The notes: a model not told the origin generated them from the letters alone. A DNA stretch of 64,000 nt from Granulosicoccus antarcticus IMCC3135 (GCF_002215215.1 NZ_CP018632.1:514001-578000), one strand, 5' to 3'. Shown: positions 8,553 to 17,622, counted from the stretch's first letter. Made by a program: numbers and translations.

Positions 8553-9464
8553 TTATCGCCTTTGCAAGGGACTGCGGGGTTTAGGGGATGGGTCGCAACT
8601 TCCAGTGAACTGTTCAATGATGGCTTGTGTCAATTCGCGTACTGCCGGTGATGGTGTCTGGTCGGTGCGTCTTAACAAATAGAGGTTGCGTGTGGCGCTC
8701 TTGTCTCTGAGTTGTCTTGTCACCAGGTTTCGACAATCAGTGACGGAGCCCTCTGGCAATAGAGTAACTCCCATGTCTTTTCGGACAAAGGCCAGCAGGG
8801 AGGCAATGTTATAGACACGCAGATGGGCGTTGGCGCTGAGCTCACTGACGGTAGGGTGCTCTATTTGTTCGCAAAGGCCATTATGTATAAAGCGATGTTT
8901 AGCCAGTGAACTCCATGACAATGGAGATTGGCTACGAGCGAGCGGGTGCTTGGCGTTGCATACGCAGACGAAAGCGTCGGAGGCGAGTTGCTGATAGGCC
9001 AATGAGCTACCGTCGAACGGTAGGCTGGCCACACCCAGGTCTGCATTACCACTGAGTACGGCGGCGTGCACGGCTTTGGAGTCGGTGTCGTGCAGCTCTA
9101 TATGAAGCGTGGGCCTATCCTGTTGGCAGTTGGCGATAGCCTCGGGCAGTTGCTGAGTGGCCGCAGAGGGCACAGCAGCAATACGCACTAAACCGGTATC
9201 ACCCTTAGCGTAGCTTTCGATCTCTTTGATCATGCGCTGATGTTCCGATACCGAGCGCTCGGCTCGTGTATACACAAATCGGCCCAGTGGGGTGAGGTCT
9301 CGTTTGCGATCACCTTCAAACAAAGGCCCACCCAGCCTTGTTTCTATCTGCTTTAAAGTCATTGACACGGCAGAAGGTGTGCGGTGCAGCTTGTCGGCGG
9401 CATCCATCAGGCTGTTGCATTGGCTGACGACGAGGAATTGTCGGAGCTGTTCGAGTTTGATCAT
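8553..9464 (-). CDS. LysR family transcriptional regulator
   Basis: About 303 residues. An N-terminal winged helix-turn-helix (MIKLEQLRQFLVV, then AADKLHRTPSAVSMTLKQIE) is followed by a LysR substrate-binding domain (about 90-290). I start at ATG 9464 because the LysR consensus begins exactly there. The frame extends 18 codons further upstream, but those codons would overlap the operator-like repeat. It is transcribed away from the ALDH gene at 9566 with a 101-base shared promoter region, the usual LysR layout, and so probably controls the 9566-17560 gene set in response to the imported substrate or a product. The inducer cannot be read from the sequence. Confidence 0.9.
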   Translation of the reverse strand: MIKLEQLRQFLVVSQCNSLMDAADKLHRTPSAVSMTLKQIETRLGGPLFEGDRKRDLTPLGRFVYTRAERSVSEHQRMIKEIESYAKGDTGLVRIAAVPSAATQQLPEAIANCQQDRPTLHIELHDTDSKAVHAAVLSGNADLGVASLPFDGSSLAYQQLASDAFVCVCNAKHPLARSQSPLSWSSLAKHRFIHNGLCEQIEHPTVSELSANAHLRVYNIASLLAFVRKDMGVTLLPEGSVTDCRNLVTRQLRDKSATRNLYLLRRTDQTPSPAVRELTQAIIEQFTGSCDPSPKPRSPLQRR

Positions 9465-9467
9465 GGC

Positions 9468-9512
9468 TTCAGTTAAATTGAAGTGAGATGTAAAATAATC
9501 AATTTGACTGAA
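9468..9512. promoter_or_regulatory. Inverted-repeat operator candidate in the lysR/ALDH divergent promoter
   Basis: TTCAGTTAAATTGA (9468-9481) and TCAATTTGACTGAA (9499-9512) are inverted copies matching at 13 of 14 positions, 17 bases apart. The region is AT-rich and lies between the two start codons. Size, symmetry and placement fit a LysR-type regulator site, with one arm touching the lysR leader as in autoregulation. Confidence 0.5.
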
Positions 9513-9565
9513 TATCACTTGAGGCGCAACCTGCGAGTATCAAAAATCATCATGAGGCGATGGAA

Positions 9566-11017
9566 ATGGCGGCACAGGGGCAGAATTTCATCGGTGGGCG
9601 GTGGTTGGATGGCGTATCGACGATAGAAAATCGCAACCCTTCAGATCTGAGTGATTTGATTGGCCACTACGCACAAGCCTCGACGGCGCAGCTAGACGAG
9701 GCACTTGAAGCGGCACAACAAGCGCAGAAGCTCTGGGCTACCTCTGGTCTGGAAAAGCGCTACAGCGTGTTGATGGCCGTGGGTGAAGAGTTGATTGCTC
9801 GCTCGGCTGAACTGGGTGAATTGTTGGCCCGTGAAGAGGGCAAACCAAAAGCCGAAGGCAAGGGCGAGGTGTATCGCGCTGGCCAGTTTTTTACTTATTA
9901 CGCTGCAGAAGCGCTGCGTCAGATTGGCGATACCGCTGATTCTGTGCGCGATGGAATTGAGATCGATGTACGCCGTGAACCTGTAGGGGTCGTCGGCATT
10001 ATCTCGCCCTGGAATTTCCCGACTGCGACGGCCGTCTGGAAGATCGCACCGGCCTTGGCCTTCGGTAATGCGGTTGTTTGGAAGCCTGCCAATTTGGTGC
10101 CGGCCTCTGCGGTTGCTTTTGCACAGATCATCGCCAAGCAAGATATTCCGGCTGGTCTGTTTAATCTGGTGATGGGGCCGGGTGGCAGTATTGGTCAGCA
10201 TTTGGCCGAAAGCCCGATGGTGAACGCAATCAGCTTCACCGGTTCCGTGCCTGTCGGTCGGCAGATCGCGGCTGCTTGTGTGGGTAATTTCACCAAGATA
10301 CAAATGGAGATGGGCAGCAAAAATGCGCTGGCTATACTTGATGATGCGGACATGGACACGGCCGTGGCGTGTGCTTTGGGTGGCGCCTTTGGTGGTACTG
10401 GGCAGAAGTGCACAGCATCGTCGCGCCTGGTGGTGCACAGTGCCTTGCACGATGAGTTTGTTGAACGCTTGGTAGCGGGTGCCAAAGCGATGGTTGTAGA
10501 CCACGCGCTGAAAGAGGGCACGCAGCTGGGCCCCGTGGTCAGTGAGCAACAGTTGAATGAGAACTTGGCCAATGTGGCGCTGGGCAAGCGCGAGGGTGGC
10601 GAGCTGCTGTGTGGTGGTGAGCGCGTCGAGCGGGACACCGAAGGTTATTACATGACGCCGGGTGTGTTTGCAGGTACGCGCAATGAATGGCAAGTGAACC
10701 GCGAAGAGCTGTTTGCACCCCTGGCTTGCGTGATCAAGGTCGACAGTTACGACGAGGCGCTGGCCACCGTCAACGATACTCGTTTTGGTCTGACGGCAGG
10801 AATCATCACTCAGTCGCTAGCGCGTGCATCGCACTTTCGTCGCAACGCCGAGTCTGGTTGTGTGATGGTGAACCTGCCCACCGCTGGTACTGACTACCAT
10901 GTGCCTTTTGGCGGTCGAGGTCAGTCTAGCTATGGCCCTCGCGAGCAAGGAGCCTACGCACAAGAGTTCTATACCACGGTGAAGACAGCTTATATCAGCT
11001 CTGGCACGCCTTCCTGA
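9566..11017 (+). CDS. Aldehyde dehydrogenase, NAD(P)-dependent
   Basis: About 483 residues with the full ALDH set. SPWNFPTATAVWK marks the cofactor site, the general-base glutamate is in QMEMGSKN, and the catalytic cysteine is in GTGQKCTASSR (about 282). FTGS is also present. It oxidises an aldehyde to its acid in the cytoplasm. The sequence style is closest to semialdehyde dehydrogenases such as alpha-ketoglutarate or succinic semialdehyde enzymes; the actual substrate is unknown. GAGG at 9554-9557 is 8 bases from ATG 9566 but only 2 from ATG 9560, so I prefer 9566. It is the first gene of the LysR-flanked set and the only one separated from the next by a long structured gap (11038-11115). 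Confidence 0.9.
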   Translation: MAAQGQNFIGGRWLDGVSTIENRNPSDLSDLIGHYAQASTAQLDEALEAAQQAQKLWATSGLEKRYSVLMAVGEELIARSAELGELLAREEGKPKAEGKGEVYRAGQFFTYYAAEALRQIGDTADSVRDGIEIDVRREPVGVVGIISPWNFPTATAVWKIAPALAFGNAVVWKPANLVPASAVAFAQIIAKQDIPAGLFNLVMGPGGSIGQHLAESPMVNAISFTGSVPVGRQIAAACVGNFTKIQMEMGSKNALAILDDADMDTAVACALGGAFGGTGQKCTASSRLVVHSALHDEFVERLVAGAKAMVVDHALKEGTQLGPVVSEQQLNENLANVALGKREGGELLCGGERVERDTEGYYMTPGVFAGTRNEWQVNREELFAPLACVIKVDSYDEALATVNDTRFGLTAGIITQSLARASHFRRNAESGCVMVNLPTAGTDYHVPFGGRGQSSYGPREQGAYAQEFYTTVKTAYISSGTPS

Positions 11018-11037
11018 AGCCAGGATTTGTTTGCATG

Positions 11038-11115
11038 GAGCGACTTGATGCGCTTACAGTTGATGCTGTACAGGCCTACGAAAACCGGTGTAGGGCTGTA
11101 CTGGGCAAGTCGCTC
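11038..11115 (+). ncRNA. Strongly foldable intergenic element (candidate structured RNA)
   Basis: GAGCGACTTG (11038-11047) is the exact complement of CAAGTCGCTC (11106-11115), giving a 10-bp closing stem. Inside, GTACAG-G-CCTAC (11068-11079) pairs with GTAGG-G-CTGTAC (11090-11101), giving 11 pairs around one G/G mismatch and a 10-base loop. TACAG (11055-11059) can alternatively pair with CTGTA (11066-11070). No T-run follows, so it is not a simple terminator. It sits 44 bases before the dipeptidase start and could be a riboswitch-like leader, a processing or attenuation site, or a repeated extragenic palindrome. Confidence 0.45.
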
Positions 11116-11158
11116 AGTTACTTACACCGATTTTGAATGACAGATAAAGAGGGGATAC

Positions 11159-12172
11159 ATGGCGACTCACTATCGGATTGACGGGCTGCAGTACGCGAAC
11201 TGGTCAGAGAAGGTTTTTCGTCAGATGCGCGAAGGTGCTGTGGATGCGGTGCATGTGACCATCGCTTATCACGAGAATTTTCGTGAAACGGTGTCGCAAG
11301 TCGAACGCTGGAATCGCTACTTTGAACGCTTTCCTGAACTTATCTTCAAAGGTCTATCTGGTTCGGATGTGGCTTTGGCACGCAAGACGAATCGCACGGC
11401 TATCTTTTTTGGTTTTCAGAATCCGTCGCCCATTGAAGATGATATCGGTTTGGTGGAGATATGCCATACGTTGGGCGCGCGCTTTATGCAGCTTACTTAT
11501 AATAATCAGTCGTTGTTGGCGACCGGCTGTTATGAGAAGGAGGACACTGGCCTGACCCGTATGGGGCGCGAGGTGGTCGCTGAGATGAACCGTGTCGGAC
11601 TGGTGGTCGATATGAGCCATTCAGCTGAGCGCTCTACCCTGGAGGCGATCGAACACTCTAGCCGTCCCATCGCCATTACCCACGCTAACCCTGGCTCCTG
11701 GCACCCAGCATTGCGTAATAAATCAGATACGGTGTTGAAGGCCTTGGCCCAGACGGGTGGCATGTTGGGTGTTTCTCTGTACCCACATCACCTCAAAGGT
11801 AAAAATGACTGCACCTTGGAAAGCTTCTGTCAGATGGTCGCCGATACGGTGGAGTTAATGGGGGCGGGGCATGTGGGCATTGGCTCTGACTTGTGCCAGG
11901 ACCAGCCGGACTCAGTCGTCGAGTGGATGCGTGTGGGTCGTTGGACCAAAAAAATCGACTACGGGGAAGGATCGGTTAGTGACGCCGGTTTCCCGCCAAT
12001 GCCGGATTGGTTTGAAGACAATCGTCACTTTGGCAACATTGAAGCAGGGCTGCGTGCTGTTGGCTTGAGCGAGCAAGATGTGGCGGGTGTGATGGGCAAT
12101 AACTGGATGCGATTTTACGAAGAGAATTTTCAAGCTGCAGCGAAGCCCGTCGCAGAGTCTGCAGTAGCTTGA
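11159..12172 (+). CDS. Renal (membrane) dipeptidase family protein, atypical metal site
   Basis: A 337-residue member of the M19 dipeptidase family. Conserved pieces include QLTYNNQS, GLTRMGREVVAEMNRVGLV, the DMSH and ITHANP histidines, RNKSD and GIGSDLC. The N-terminal HxD metal pair of true dipeptidases is replaced: the text reads IDGLQYANW where DGHND is expected. From memory, the same DGLQ-NW variant occurs in the Pseudomonas protein PA5396, found beside dimethylglycine catabolism genes. The function may therefore be an amidohydrolase-like step on a small amine rather than dipeptide cleavage. AAAGAGGGG (11146-11154) is a good ribosome site. It is followed at 30 bases by the unknown 570-residue protein, so the two are probably co-transcribed. 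Confidence 0.8.
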   Translation: MATHYRIDGLQYANWSEKVFRQMREGAVDAVHVTIAYHENFRETVSQVERWNRYFERFPELIFKGLSGSDVALARKTNRTAIFFGFQNPSPIEDDIGLVEICHTLGARFMQLTYNNQSLLATGCYEKEDTGLTRMGREVVAEMNRVGLVVDMSHSAERSTLEAIEHSSRPIAITHANPGSWHPALRNKSDTVLKALAQTGGMLGVSLYPHHLKGKNDCTLESFCQMVADTVELMGAGHVGIGSDLCQDQPDSVVEWMRVGRWTKKIDYGEGSVSDAGFPPMPDWFEDNRHFGNIEAGLRAVGLSEQDVAGVMGNNWMRFYEENFQAAAKPVAESAVA

Positions 12173-12202
12173 TTCACAACCGAGATTCCCACGGAGGCTA
12201 AG

Positions 12203-13915
12203 ATGAGTTTGCTGGAAAATGTAGAGGCAACACCAATCGAAGTCGTCGGGAAACGCGGCCCCGACACGGTTATGCGGATGGCTCGTCTGGGTAGTTTTCA
12301 CCAGACACGTGTGAGTTTCATGCGCTCATTGTTGCGCCGATTGCGACGAGAGAACTGGCGCTTCGAACGTAATCGCTGGCAGATCAACGCCGAAGGTGTG
12401 GGCTTTGCTGTTTATACCGCCTACGGACCTCGGCGCAATTACTCTCTGGTTGCTTTCGCCCACGATTTACCGCCAGAAATGCGTTCCGATCGTGTGATAG
12501 CAACGGCCTGGGACGCCACCTTCTGTCTGTTCGACGGTATACCCACCGAGGTTGATATCCAACGTCTGCAAGCCAACGTACCTCTGCAAGAAGCAGGGCG
12601 TATCAGCGACAGTGAGCTGTCACTTTCGCGGGCGAATCGTTCAGTGCGCCTATGGGCGCATGTCGTCGAGCGCTTGGCGGCAGGTGAGCAGCCCGATGCC
12701 GAACAGATCGATGAGGTGGGTTACCTGATTCGCACCACCGCGGTGTATGGGTCAGGTAAGTTTGGTGCCGCTGATCGCTACCGTATTCAAGATCGTATGT
12801 TGGCCGGTGGGCCCTTCAGAATCGAGATGTTATCGGTCTATCTGACACGTGCATTTAGCCTGGATTTGGTCGAGCACATGGCGAAGCAGGTAGGCGGTGA
12901 CAAAGCGGTTGCATTGCAACCCGATCTGCGTCGACGCTTTGGTGTCGGCAATTCGACGGGGCTGGGTATGGCGCCCTTTCTGATTAATCACCCCTTGCTG
13001 CTGCACCGTTGGATAGATGCCAAAGAGACGGCCTTGCAAAGGGTTCGTCAGGTGCGGATAGCTTCTGATACGGAACGATCACACTTTCTTCAAGTGGTGG
13101 CGCGAGCCAGCCTCAATGCCTATTTCTGGCACAGTGCTCACCCGCTACAAGTCGAAAAGCTACAGCATTTGCGTCATGATATGGATGCTTTACAGCGGTG
13201 TGTGACGTCTCTGGACCTGACTGGTGAATATGTTTGGAACAAGCTATATCTCTGGTCTGAACAGCAGTTATCGCTCGAAGGGCAGGAGCAGCTGGTTTCT
13301 CTGCTACTTGAACCCTACGGCGCCTTGGTCGATGATCTGAGCGCTAATATGTGGGCCGACGAGTACGCTGCATTCCGTATCAACGGCACCGAGACGGTTG
13401 CGATCCTGCGTGAACGCTTGAAGAGCGAATATCATTGGGCGCTAGATCTGGACTATACGCAGCATCAGAACAGTGCTCGCTTCTGGTATGTATCGGAAGA
13501 AAAAATGGAACCTCGTATCGGTGAGCGCTATGAAGAAGAGGGCACTGAATTCGAGCAACCGTTGGACATTGGTCGAGCAGCAGCCCAACTCTACCAGGCG
13601 TTGAATGGTTGGGATGTCAGCGCCTCGGTCGCTGACTTCCTGTTGGCCGCTCCTGAGCATCGGCACATGGTGCGGCGGATACAACTACAAGCCAAGTACC
13701 CTTACGCTGAGATACGCGACAACCTGATTGCCGCCGACATGCTGCCGATTGATCTGTTGCGCTGCAAGCTATCGTTCTTTGGTGCAACACATTTTGATCC
13801 GCGTTCAGATCGTTGGGTGCGCATTTGTATGTTCCAGCACGCGCCGTTTCCGCATGAGCTTGCGCAATTGAATGACGATGACTGGGTCTACCCACCAGTG
13901 GGAGAGCCATCGTGA
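12203..13915 (+). CDS. Uncharacterised 570-residue protein of a catabolic operon
   Basis: I do not recognise a named domain. The protein is soluble, without signal peptide or membrane segments, and rich in Arg, Asp and Trp. It has regions such as YTAYGPRRNYSLVAFAHDL and AVYGSGKFGAADRY that look conserved rather than random. The strong ribosome site ACGGAGG (12191-12197) precedes ATG 12203. Its stop overlaps the GTG start of the DUF3726 gene by four bases (GTGA), so the two are translationally coupled and probably act together. The position between a dipeptidase-like enzyme and an Ldh2-type dehydrogenase suggests a catalytic or cofactor-handling subunit of the same pathway. That is inference from context only. 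Confidence 0.75.
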   Translation: MSLLENVEATPIEVVGKRGPDTVMRMARLGSFHQTRVSFMRSLLRRLRRENWRFERNRWQINAEGVGFAVYTAYGPRRNYSLVAFAHDLPPEMRSDRVIATAWDATFCLFDGIPTEVDIQRLQANVPLQEAGRISDSELSLSRANRSVRLWAHVVERLAAGEQPDAEQIDEVGYLIRTTAVYGSGKFGAADRYRIQDRMLAGGPFRIEMLSVYLTRAFSLDLVEHMAKQVGGDKAVALQPDLRRRFGVGNSTGLGMAPFLINHPLLLHRWIDAKETALQRVRQVRIASDTERSHFLQVVARASLNAYFWHSAHPLQVEKLQHLRHDMDALQRCVTSLDLTGEYVWNKLYLWSEQQLSLEGQEQLVSLLLEPYGALVDDLSANMWADEYAAFRINGTETVAILRERLKSEYHWALDLDYTQHQNSARFWYVSEEKMEPRIGERYEEEGTEFEQPLDIGRAAAQLYQALNGWDVSASVADFLLAAPEHRHMVRRIQLQAKYPYAEIRDNLIAADMLPIDLLRCKLSFFGATHFDPRSDRWVRICMFQHAPFPHELAQLNDDDWVYPPVGEPS

Positions 13916-14580
13916 GTCGTCTATTTTCTTTGAGTGAAATAGACGCTGTGTGCCGCAAAGCGGCGCGCGGAGCTGGTTATGGTTGGGGTATGGCGGAAGA
14001 GGCAGGGCGTTCCGCTCGTTGGCTGGCTGCTTACGGTTTTCAGGGGCCCGAGGCCCTGGCTGCCTGGTTGCGTACGCTTCAGCCAGAGGCAAGTCTGCAT
14101 AGGCCGAGCCTGCAAGAGGGGATCTGGCGCGCGCAACGAAATATCTGCCCGTTGAGCGCAGGCACGTTGGCGAGTGATTACGAGTCAAAGTTGTTCAGTG
14201 GTGAAACATTTGAATTCGAGCAGGTACAGCAGCCGATTTTGATGTTGTCGATGGTGGCACGGATTGTAGAGAATCGTGAGTGTTCGCTGATTTTCTCGTT
14301 GAACGATCATGACATAGTCTGCGTGGCGCAAAAAATCATGTTCAGTTCAGATTTCCCGTGGGAAACATCTTGCGCCGATGTCAGCGTGTACCTGACTGAC
14401 TTTGAGACTGCGTCTAAACAGGAGACTGTCGAGCCGTCTGCGCAAAGCCGAGTCGTTGACGAAGCTGCGTATGAGACCTTGCTGGAGTTGGCGCACCGTA
14501 CTTATGCTCCAGCAACTGAGGCCTCGCGTATAGCGGGTGCGGGTGCAAGTGCGAGCGCGGGTACAACGGATAACGATTGA
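13912..14580 (+). CDS. DUF3726 domain protein
   Basis: 222 residues. The N-terminus (FSLSEIDAVCRKAARGAGYG, then WGMAEEAGRSARWL) fits the DUF3726 family, which has no established function. The start is GTG 13912, overlapping the preceding stop by four bases, with GGAGAG upstream. The C-terminal tail is a Ser/Ala/Gly low-complexity run and is probably unstructured. The 'KAARGAG..WG.AEEA' pattern, an Arg/Gly-rich turn next to a helix, looks like a conserved functional site. Pairing with the 570-residue protein upstream suggests a two-protein complex. Confidence 0.7.
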   Translation: MSRLFSLSEIDAVCRKAARGAGYGWGMAEEAGRSARWLAAYGFQGPEALAAWLRTLQPEASLHRPSLQEGIWRAQRNICPLSAGTLASDYESKLFSGETFEFEQVQQPILMLSMVARIVENRECSLIFSLNDHDIVCVAQKIMFSSDFPWETSCADVSVYLTDFETASKQETVEPSAQSRVVDEAAYETLLELAHRTYAPATEASRIAGAGASASAGTTDND

Positions 14581-14622
14581 TGCTCGCCGCTGATGCGCGG
14601 TGCGAGTGAAAGGATGAATTAA

Positions 14623-15618
14623 ATGAGTGAACAACAGAAAATAACGGTCAGCCTTGATGATATTGAGCAGGCCACACTGCAAGCACTGGTTAAAGCGGGT
14701 GCAGAGTCGTGGATAGCGGCAGAAGTTGCGTCGGCTGTGCGAGAGGCTGAGGCCACGGGCAATGTGATTTGTGGATTGTATTACCTGGAGAGTTACTGCA
14801 AGCAATTAGTCTCTGGGCGTGTAAAAGGTGATGTCACGCCTGAAGTGAGTAGGCCGCGAGCGGCGAGTGTGCGGGTGGATGCAGCGTTCGGTTTTGCTCA
14901 GCCTGCCTTTGCCAGGGCGTTGCCACTGGCGATAGAGACAGCACGCGAGGCAGGGACGTGTAGCCTTGCGGTTTGTCATGCACACACTTGCACATCCCTT
15001 GGTTTTTTCACTCGCCAGATTGCGCAGGCCGGACTGGTCGCGATTGGCTTCACCAATGCTTCGGCAGTTGTCTCTCCACCCGGTGGCACCAAGGCGGTAC
15101 TGGGGACTAACCCAATTGCCATGTCGGTGCCTGCTGAACACGGCGGTGTTGCGTTTCAGTTCGATCAAAGCACCAGTGCCATCGCGCTCGGCAAAATCAC
15201 GATGGCGGCGGCTGCTGGCGAGCAAATTCCACCAGGTTGGGCTGTTGATGCGCAAGGCCAAGCAACCACAGATCCTCAAGCTGCGCTGAAAGGCTCGTTG
15301 GTCTCGACCGGCGGTTACAAAGGTTATGGCTTTGGACTGATGGCCGAGATCCTGGCGTCGGCGATGACGGGTGGCGTCAACTCGGTTGATATCAAAGGTC
15401 TGAAACTACCTGAAGGCGCTCCGCACAATTTGGGGCAGTTCTATTTCTTGCTCGATCCGAGCACTTATGCAGGCGATGAGTTCTGGCAGCGCCTGGCCCG
15501 ATTGAGTGAAGTGGTCGATGAGCAAGAGGGCGCGCGGCTGCCCGGATCCAATCGAATCGATGTATCTGAAGTAAGCATAGATAGCGCAGTTTGGCAGCTT
15601 GCTCAGGCCCTGGGCTAG
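14623..15618 (+). CDS. Ldh2/malate-lactate dehydrogenase family oxidoreductase
   Basis: 331 residues of the NAD(P)-dependent Ldh2 fold, unrelated to classical LDH. Typical pieces are RVDAAFGFAQPA, the histidine-bearing HAHTCTSLG (about 119-127), VLGTNPIAMSVP, GWAVDAQGQATTDP and GGYKGYG. The family includes L-sulfolactate dehydrogenase (ComC), ureidoglycolate dehydrogenase and the cyclic imine reductase DpkA (pyrroline/piperideine-2-carboxylate). The RVDA.GGFAQPA-like text recalls DpkA, so reduction of a cyclic imine or a 2-oxo acid is equally plausible. GAAAGGA upstream of ATG 14623 is a good ribosome site. It lies 42 bases after the DUF3726 gene. Confidence 0.85.
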   Translation: MSEQQKITVSLDDIEQATLQALVKAGAESWIAAEVASAVREAEATGNVICGLYYLESYCKQLVSGRVKGDVTPEVSRPRAASVRVDAAFGFAQPAFARALPLAIETAREAGTCSLAVCHAHTCTSLGFFTRQIAQAGLVAIGFTNASAVVSPPGGTKAVLGTNPIAMSVPAEHGGVAFQFDQSTSAIALGKITMAAAAGEQIPPGWAVDAQGQATTDPQAALKGSLVSTGGYKGYGFGLMAEILASAMTGGVNSVDIKGLKLPEGAPHNLGQFYFLLDPSTYAGDEFWQRLARLSEVVDEQEGARLPGSNRIDVSEVSIDSAVWQLAQALG

Positions 15619-15742
15619 AACCAAGCCTGGAACCTGGCGGGCATGGAGTAACGAGGCTGGTTCGCATGCATATGTGCGCCTGTCGAACGGGCATTTCAAT
15701 GCCTGTTTTCAATAATCATAATTAATAAGGCGGAGAAAATTC

Positions 15743-17560
15743 ATGGCGATAGAACCCCCATTCACAGACTTGGAAATCAAAAAAGCCGAGTCAGGTTTTT
15801 ACGAAGGAAATAGCTTGCCTATTGCCTTGGTCAGCAAGTCCATCATGGTGGCTTTGGTGCTGTGGGCGCTGCTGTCCCCGGAAACGGCCAATAAAATGCT
15901 CAGCGCGTGGAACTCATCGTTGCTGGTGGGCTTTAATACGTTTTATATTGTAGCCACTGGGGGATTTGCGTTCTTCCTTCTGATTTTGGCACTGATTCCT
16001 TCAGTGGGTAGGCGTCGATTGGGCACCGGCAACGACAAGCCTGAGTTTTCAAACTTCTCCTGGTTCTCGATGATGTTCGGTGCGGGTCTGGGTGTTGGAT
16101 TGATGGTCTACGCGACTGCTGAGCCTATGGGGTTGTGGGGTTCCAATCCTGTGATACTGGAAGGCGGTGCGGTTGCCAATACAGCAGACGCTCTAGGCTC
16201 TGCCTACCGTTACACCTTCTTGCACTATGGTTTTCACGCATGGGCGATCTACGTCGTGACAGGTCTGTGTCTGGCTTACTATGCCTATTCGCGAGATATG
16301 CCTCTGACTATCCGTACTGCTCTGACGCCATTATTTGGTCGTTTTTTGAATGGCTTCCTGGGTCACGTGGTCGACATCCTGGGTGTCGTTGCCACAATTC
16401 TGGGGGTGTCTGTCACCATCGGATTTGGTGTCAGCCAGTTGGTCGATGGCCTCTATGCGATTACCGATATGTCGTGGCTGATGAACACGTCCGGTGATAT
16501 ACCGACGCCAAGCACCGTAGGGTTGATTTCAGCCTTGATGATGATCATGGTGATGTCGATCATCTCTGCAGTATCGGGTGTGGGCAAAGGGGTTAAATAT
16601 CTCTCTAACCTGAATCTTGTCTTGTCGTTGATCTTGTTGGGTACGTTTGTTGTCTTTGGCTCGTTTGGTTTTTCCATGAGCACTTACGGCACAGCCTTTA
16701 TTGACTATGTGGCCCACTTTGCTCAGCTGTCATTTGGTGCTTTCAGCTCAATGACACAAGCTGATTTCACAGCAGCATTGCCAGAAGCGGTAAGGGCTTT
16801 GCCAGAAGCTGATGTCAACGCACTCTACAGTGGTGCCATCAATGCGTGGGGGTCTTTGTCTGGCTTCCAGGACAAGCTGCCCGAAGCTTTCTCAGCCTTG
16901 GAAAACAGCGAAGCGCTATCAGCAACTGTTTATGAGGTGGGTACCGAAGGGCGACAGTTTGGTTGGCAAGCAGGCTGGACCACTTTCTACTGGGCGTGGT
17001 GGATCGCATTTTCCCCTTTTGTTGGTCTGTTTCTGGCACGTATTTCACGCGGCCGTTCAGTGCGTGAATTCATTGTAGGCTGTGTGTTTGCGCCGGCGAT
17101 GGTGTGTTTCGCCTGGATGACTATTCTCGGTGCTTCCGCTATCGAGATGGAACTCAATGGCACGGCAGATGGGGCGATTATCGCGGCTTCTACCACCAAT
17201 AAGTTGTTCGCTACACTTCAGGTGATGTTGGCTGGCAATGAGGCCTTGCTGTCAGGTATCACGATCATGAGTGTTGTGTTGATCCTGACTTTCCTGGTCA
17301 CTTCTGCTGATTCGGGTATTTTGGTGATGAACACCATCATGTCCGGTGGCGATCAAGAGGCCGGCATCAAGCACCGCATCGTGTGGGGTGTTGTCATGAC
17401 CGCTGTTATCGGTACTTTGCTGGTCGCAGGTGGTGGTGGGTTTGATGCTCTGAAGAACGCCATGATCATCGGTGCATTGCCATTTGCGATGGTAATGGTA
17501 TTGATGTGTGTTTCGCTGGCTAAGGCGTTGTATCGCGATAGCTTGCGCGAGATGGCTTAA
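15743..17560 (+). CDS. BCCT family betaine/carnitine/choline transporter
   Basis: 605 residues and 12 predicted helices in the inner membrane. MFGAGLGVGLMVYATAEP (111-128) is the glycine-rich helix near the sodium site. HYGFHAWAIY (161-170) and GWTTFYWAWWIAFSPF (411-426) carry the aromatic box that holds quaternary ammonium or sulfonium groups; a Tyr replaces the first Trp seen in BetP. The chain ends soon after the last helix with no long charged C-terminal tail, so it looks like a catabolic importer rather than an osmosensor. A long external loop (about 335-405) is unusual. AAGGCGGAG precedes ATG 15743. As the last gene of the set it probably defines the substrate class: a betaine, carnitine, DMSP or a similar zwitterion. 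Confidence 0.9.
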   Translation: MAIEPPFTDLEIKKAESGFYEGNSLPIALVSKSIMVALVLWALLSPETANKMLSAWNSSLLVGFNTFYIVATGGFAFFLLILALIPSVGRRRLGTGNDKPEFSNFSWFSMMFGAGLGVGLMVYATAEPMGLWGSNPVILEGGAVANTADALGSAYRYTFLHYGFHAWAIYVVTGLCLAYYAYSRDMPLTIRTALTPLFGRFLNGFLGHVVDILGVVATILGVSVTIGFGVSQLVDGLYAITDMSWLMNTSGDIPTPSTVGLISALMMIMVMSIISAVSGVGKGVKYLSNLNLVLSLILLGTFVVFGSFGFSMSTYGTAFIDYVAHFAQLSFGAFSSMTQADFTAALPEAVRALPEADVNALYSGAINAWGSLSGFQDKLPEAFSALENSEALSATVYEVGTEGRQFGWQAGWTTFYWAWWIAFSPFVGLFLARISRGRSVREFIVGCVFAPAMVCFAWMTILGASAIEMELNGTADGAIIAASTTNKLFATLQVMLAGNEALLSGITIMSVVLILTFLVTSADSGILVMNTIMSGGDQEAGIKHRIVWGVVMTAVIGTLLVAGGGGFDALKNAMIIGALPFAMVMVLMCVSLAKALYRDSLREMA

Positions 17561-17622
17561 CTTCCGGCTGTTTGAACGACAGGGGATCACCGATATCGGG
17601 TGCACCCTTTGGTTTGCAAAAT

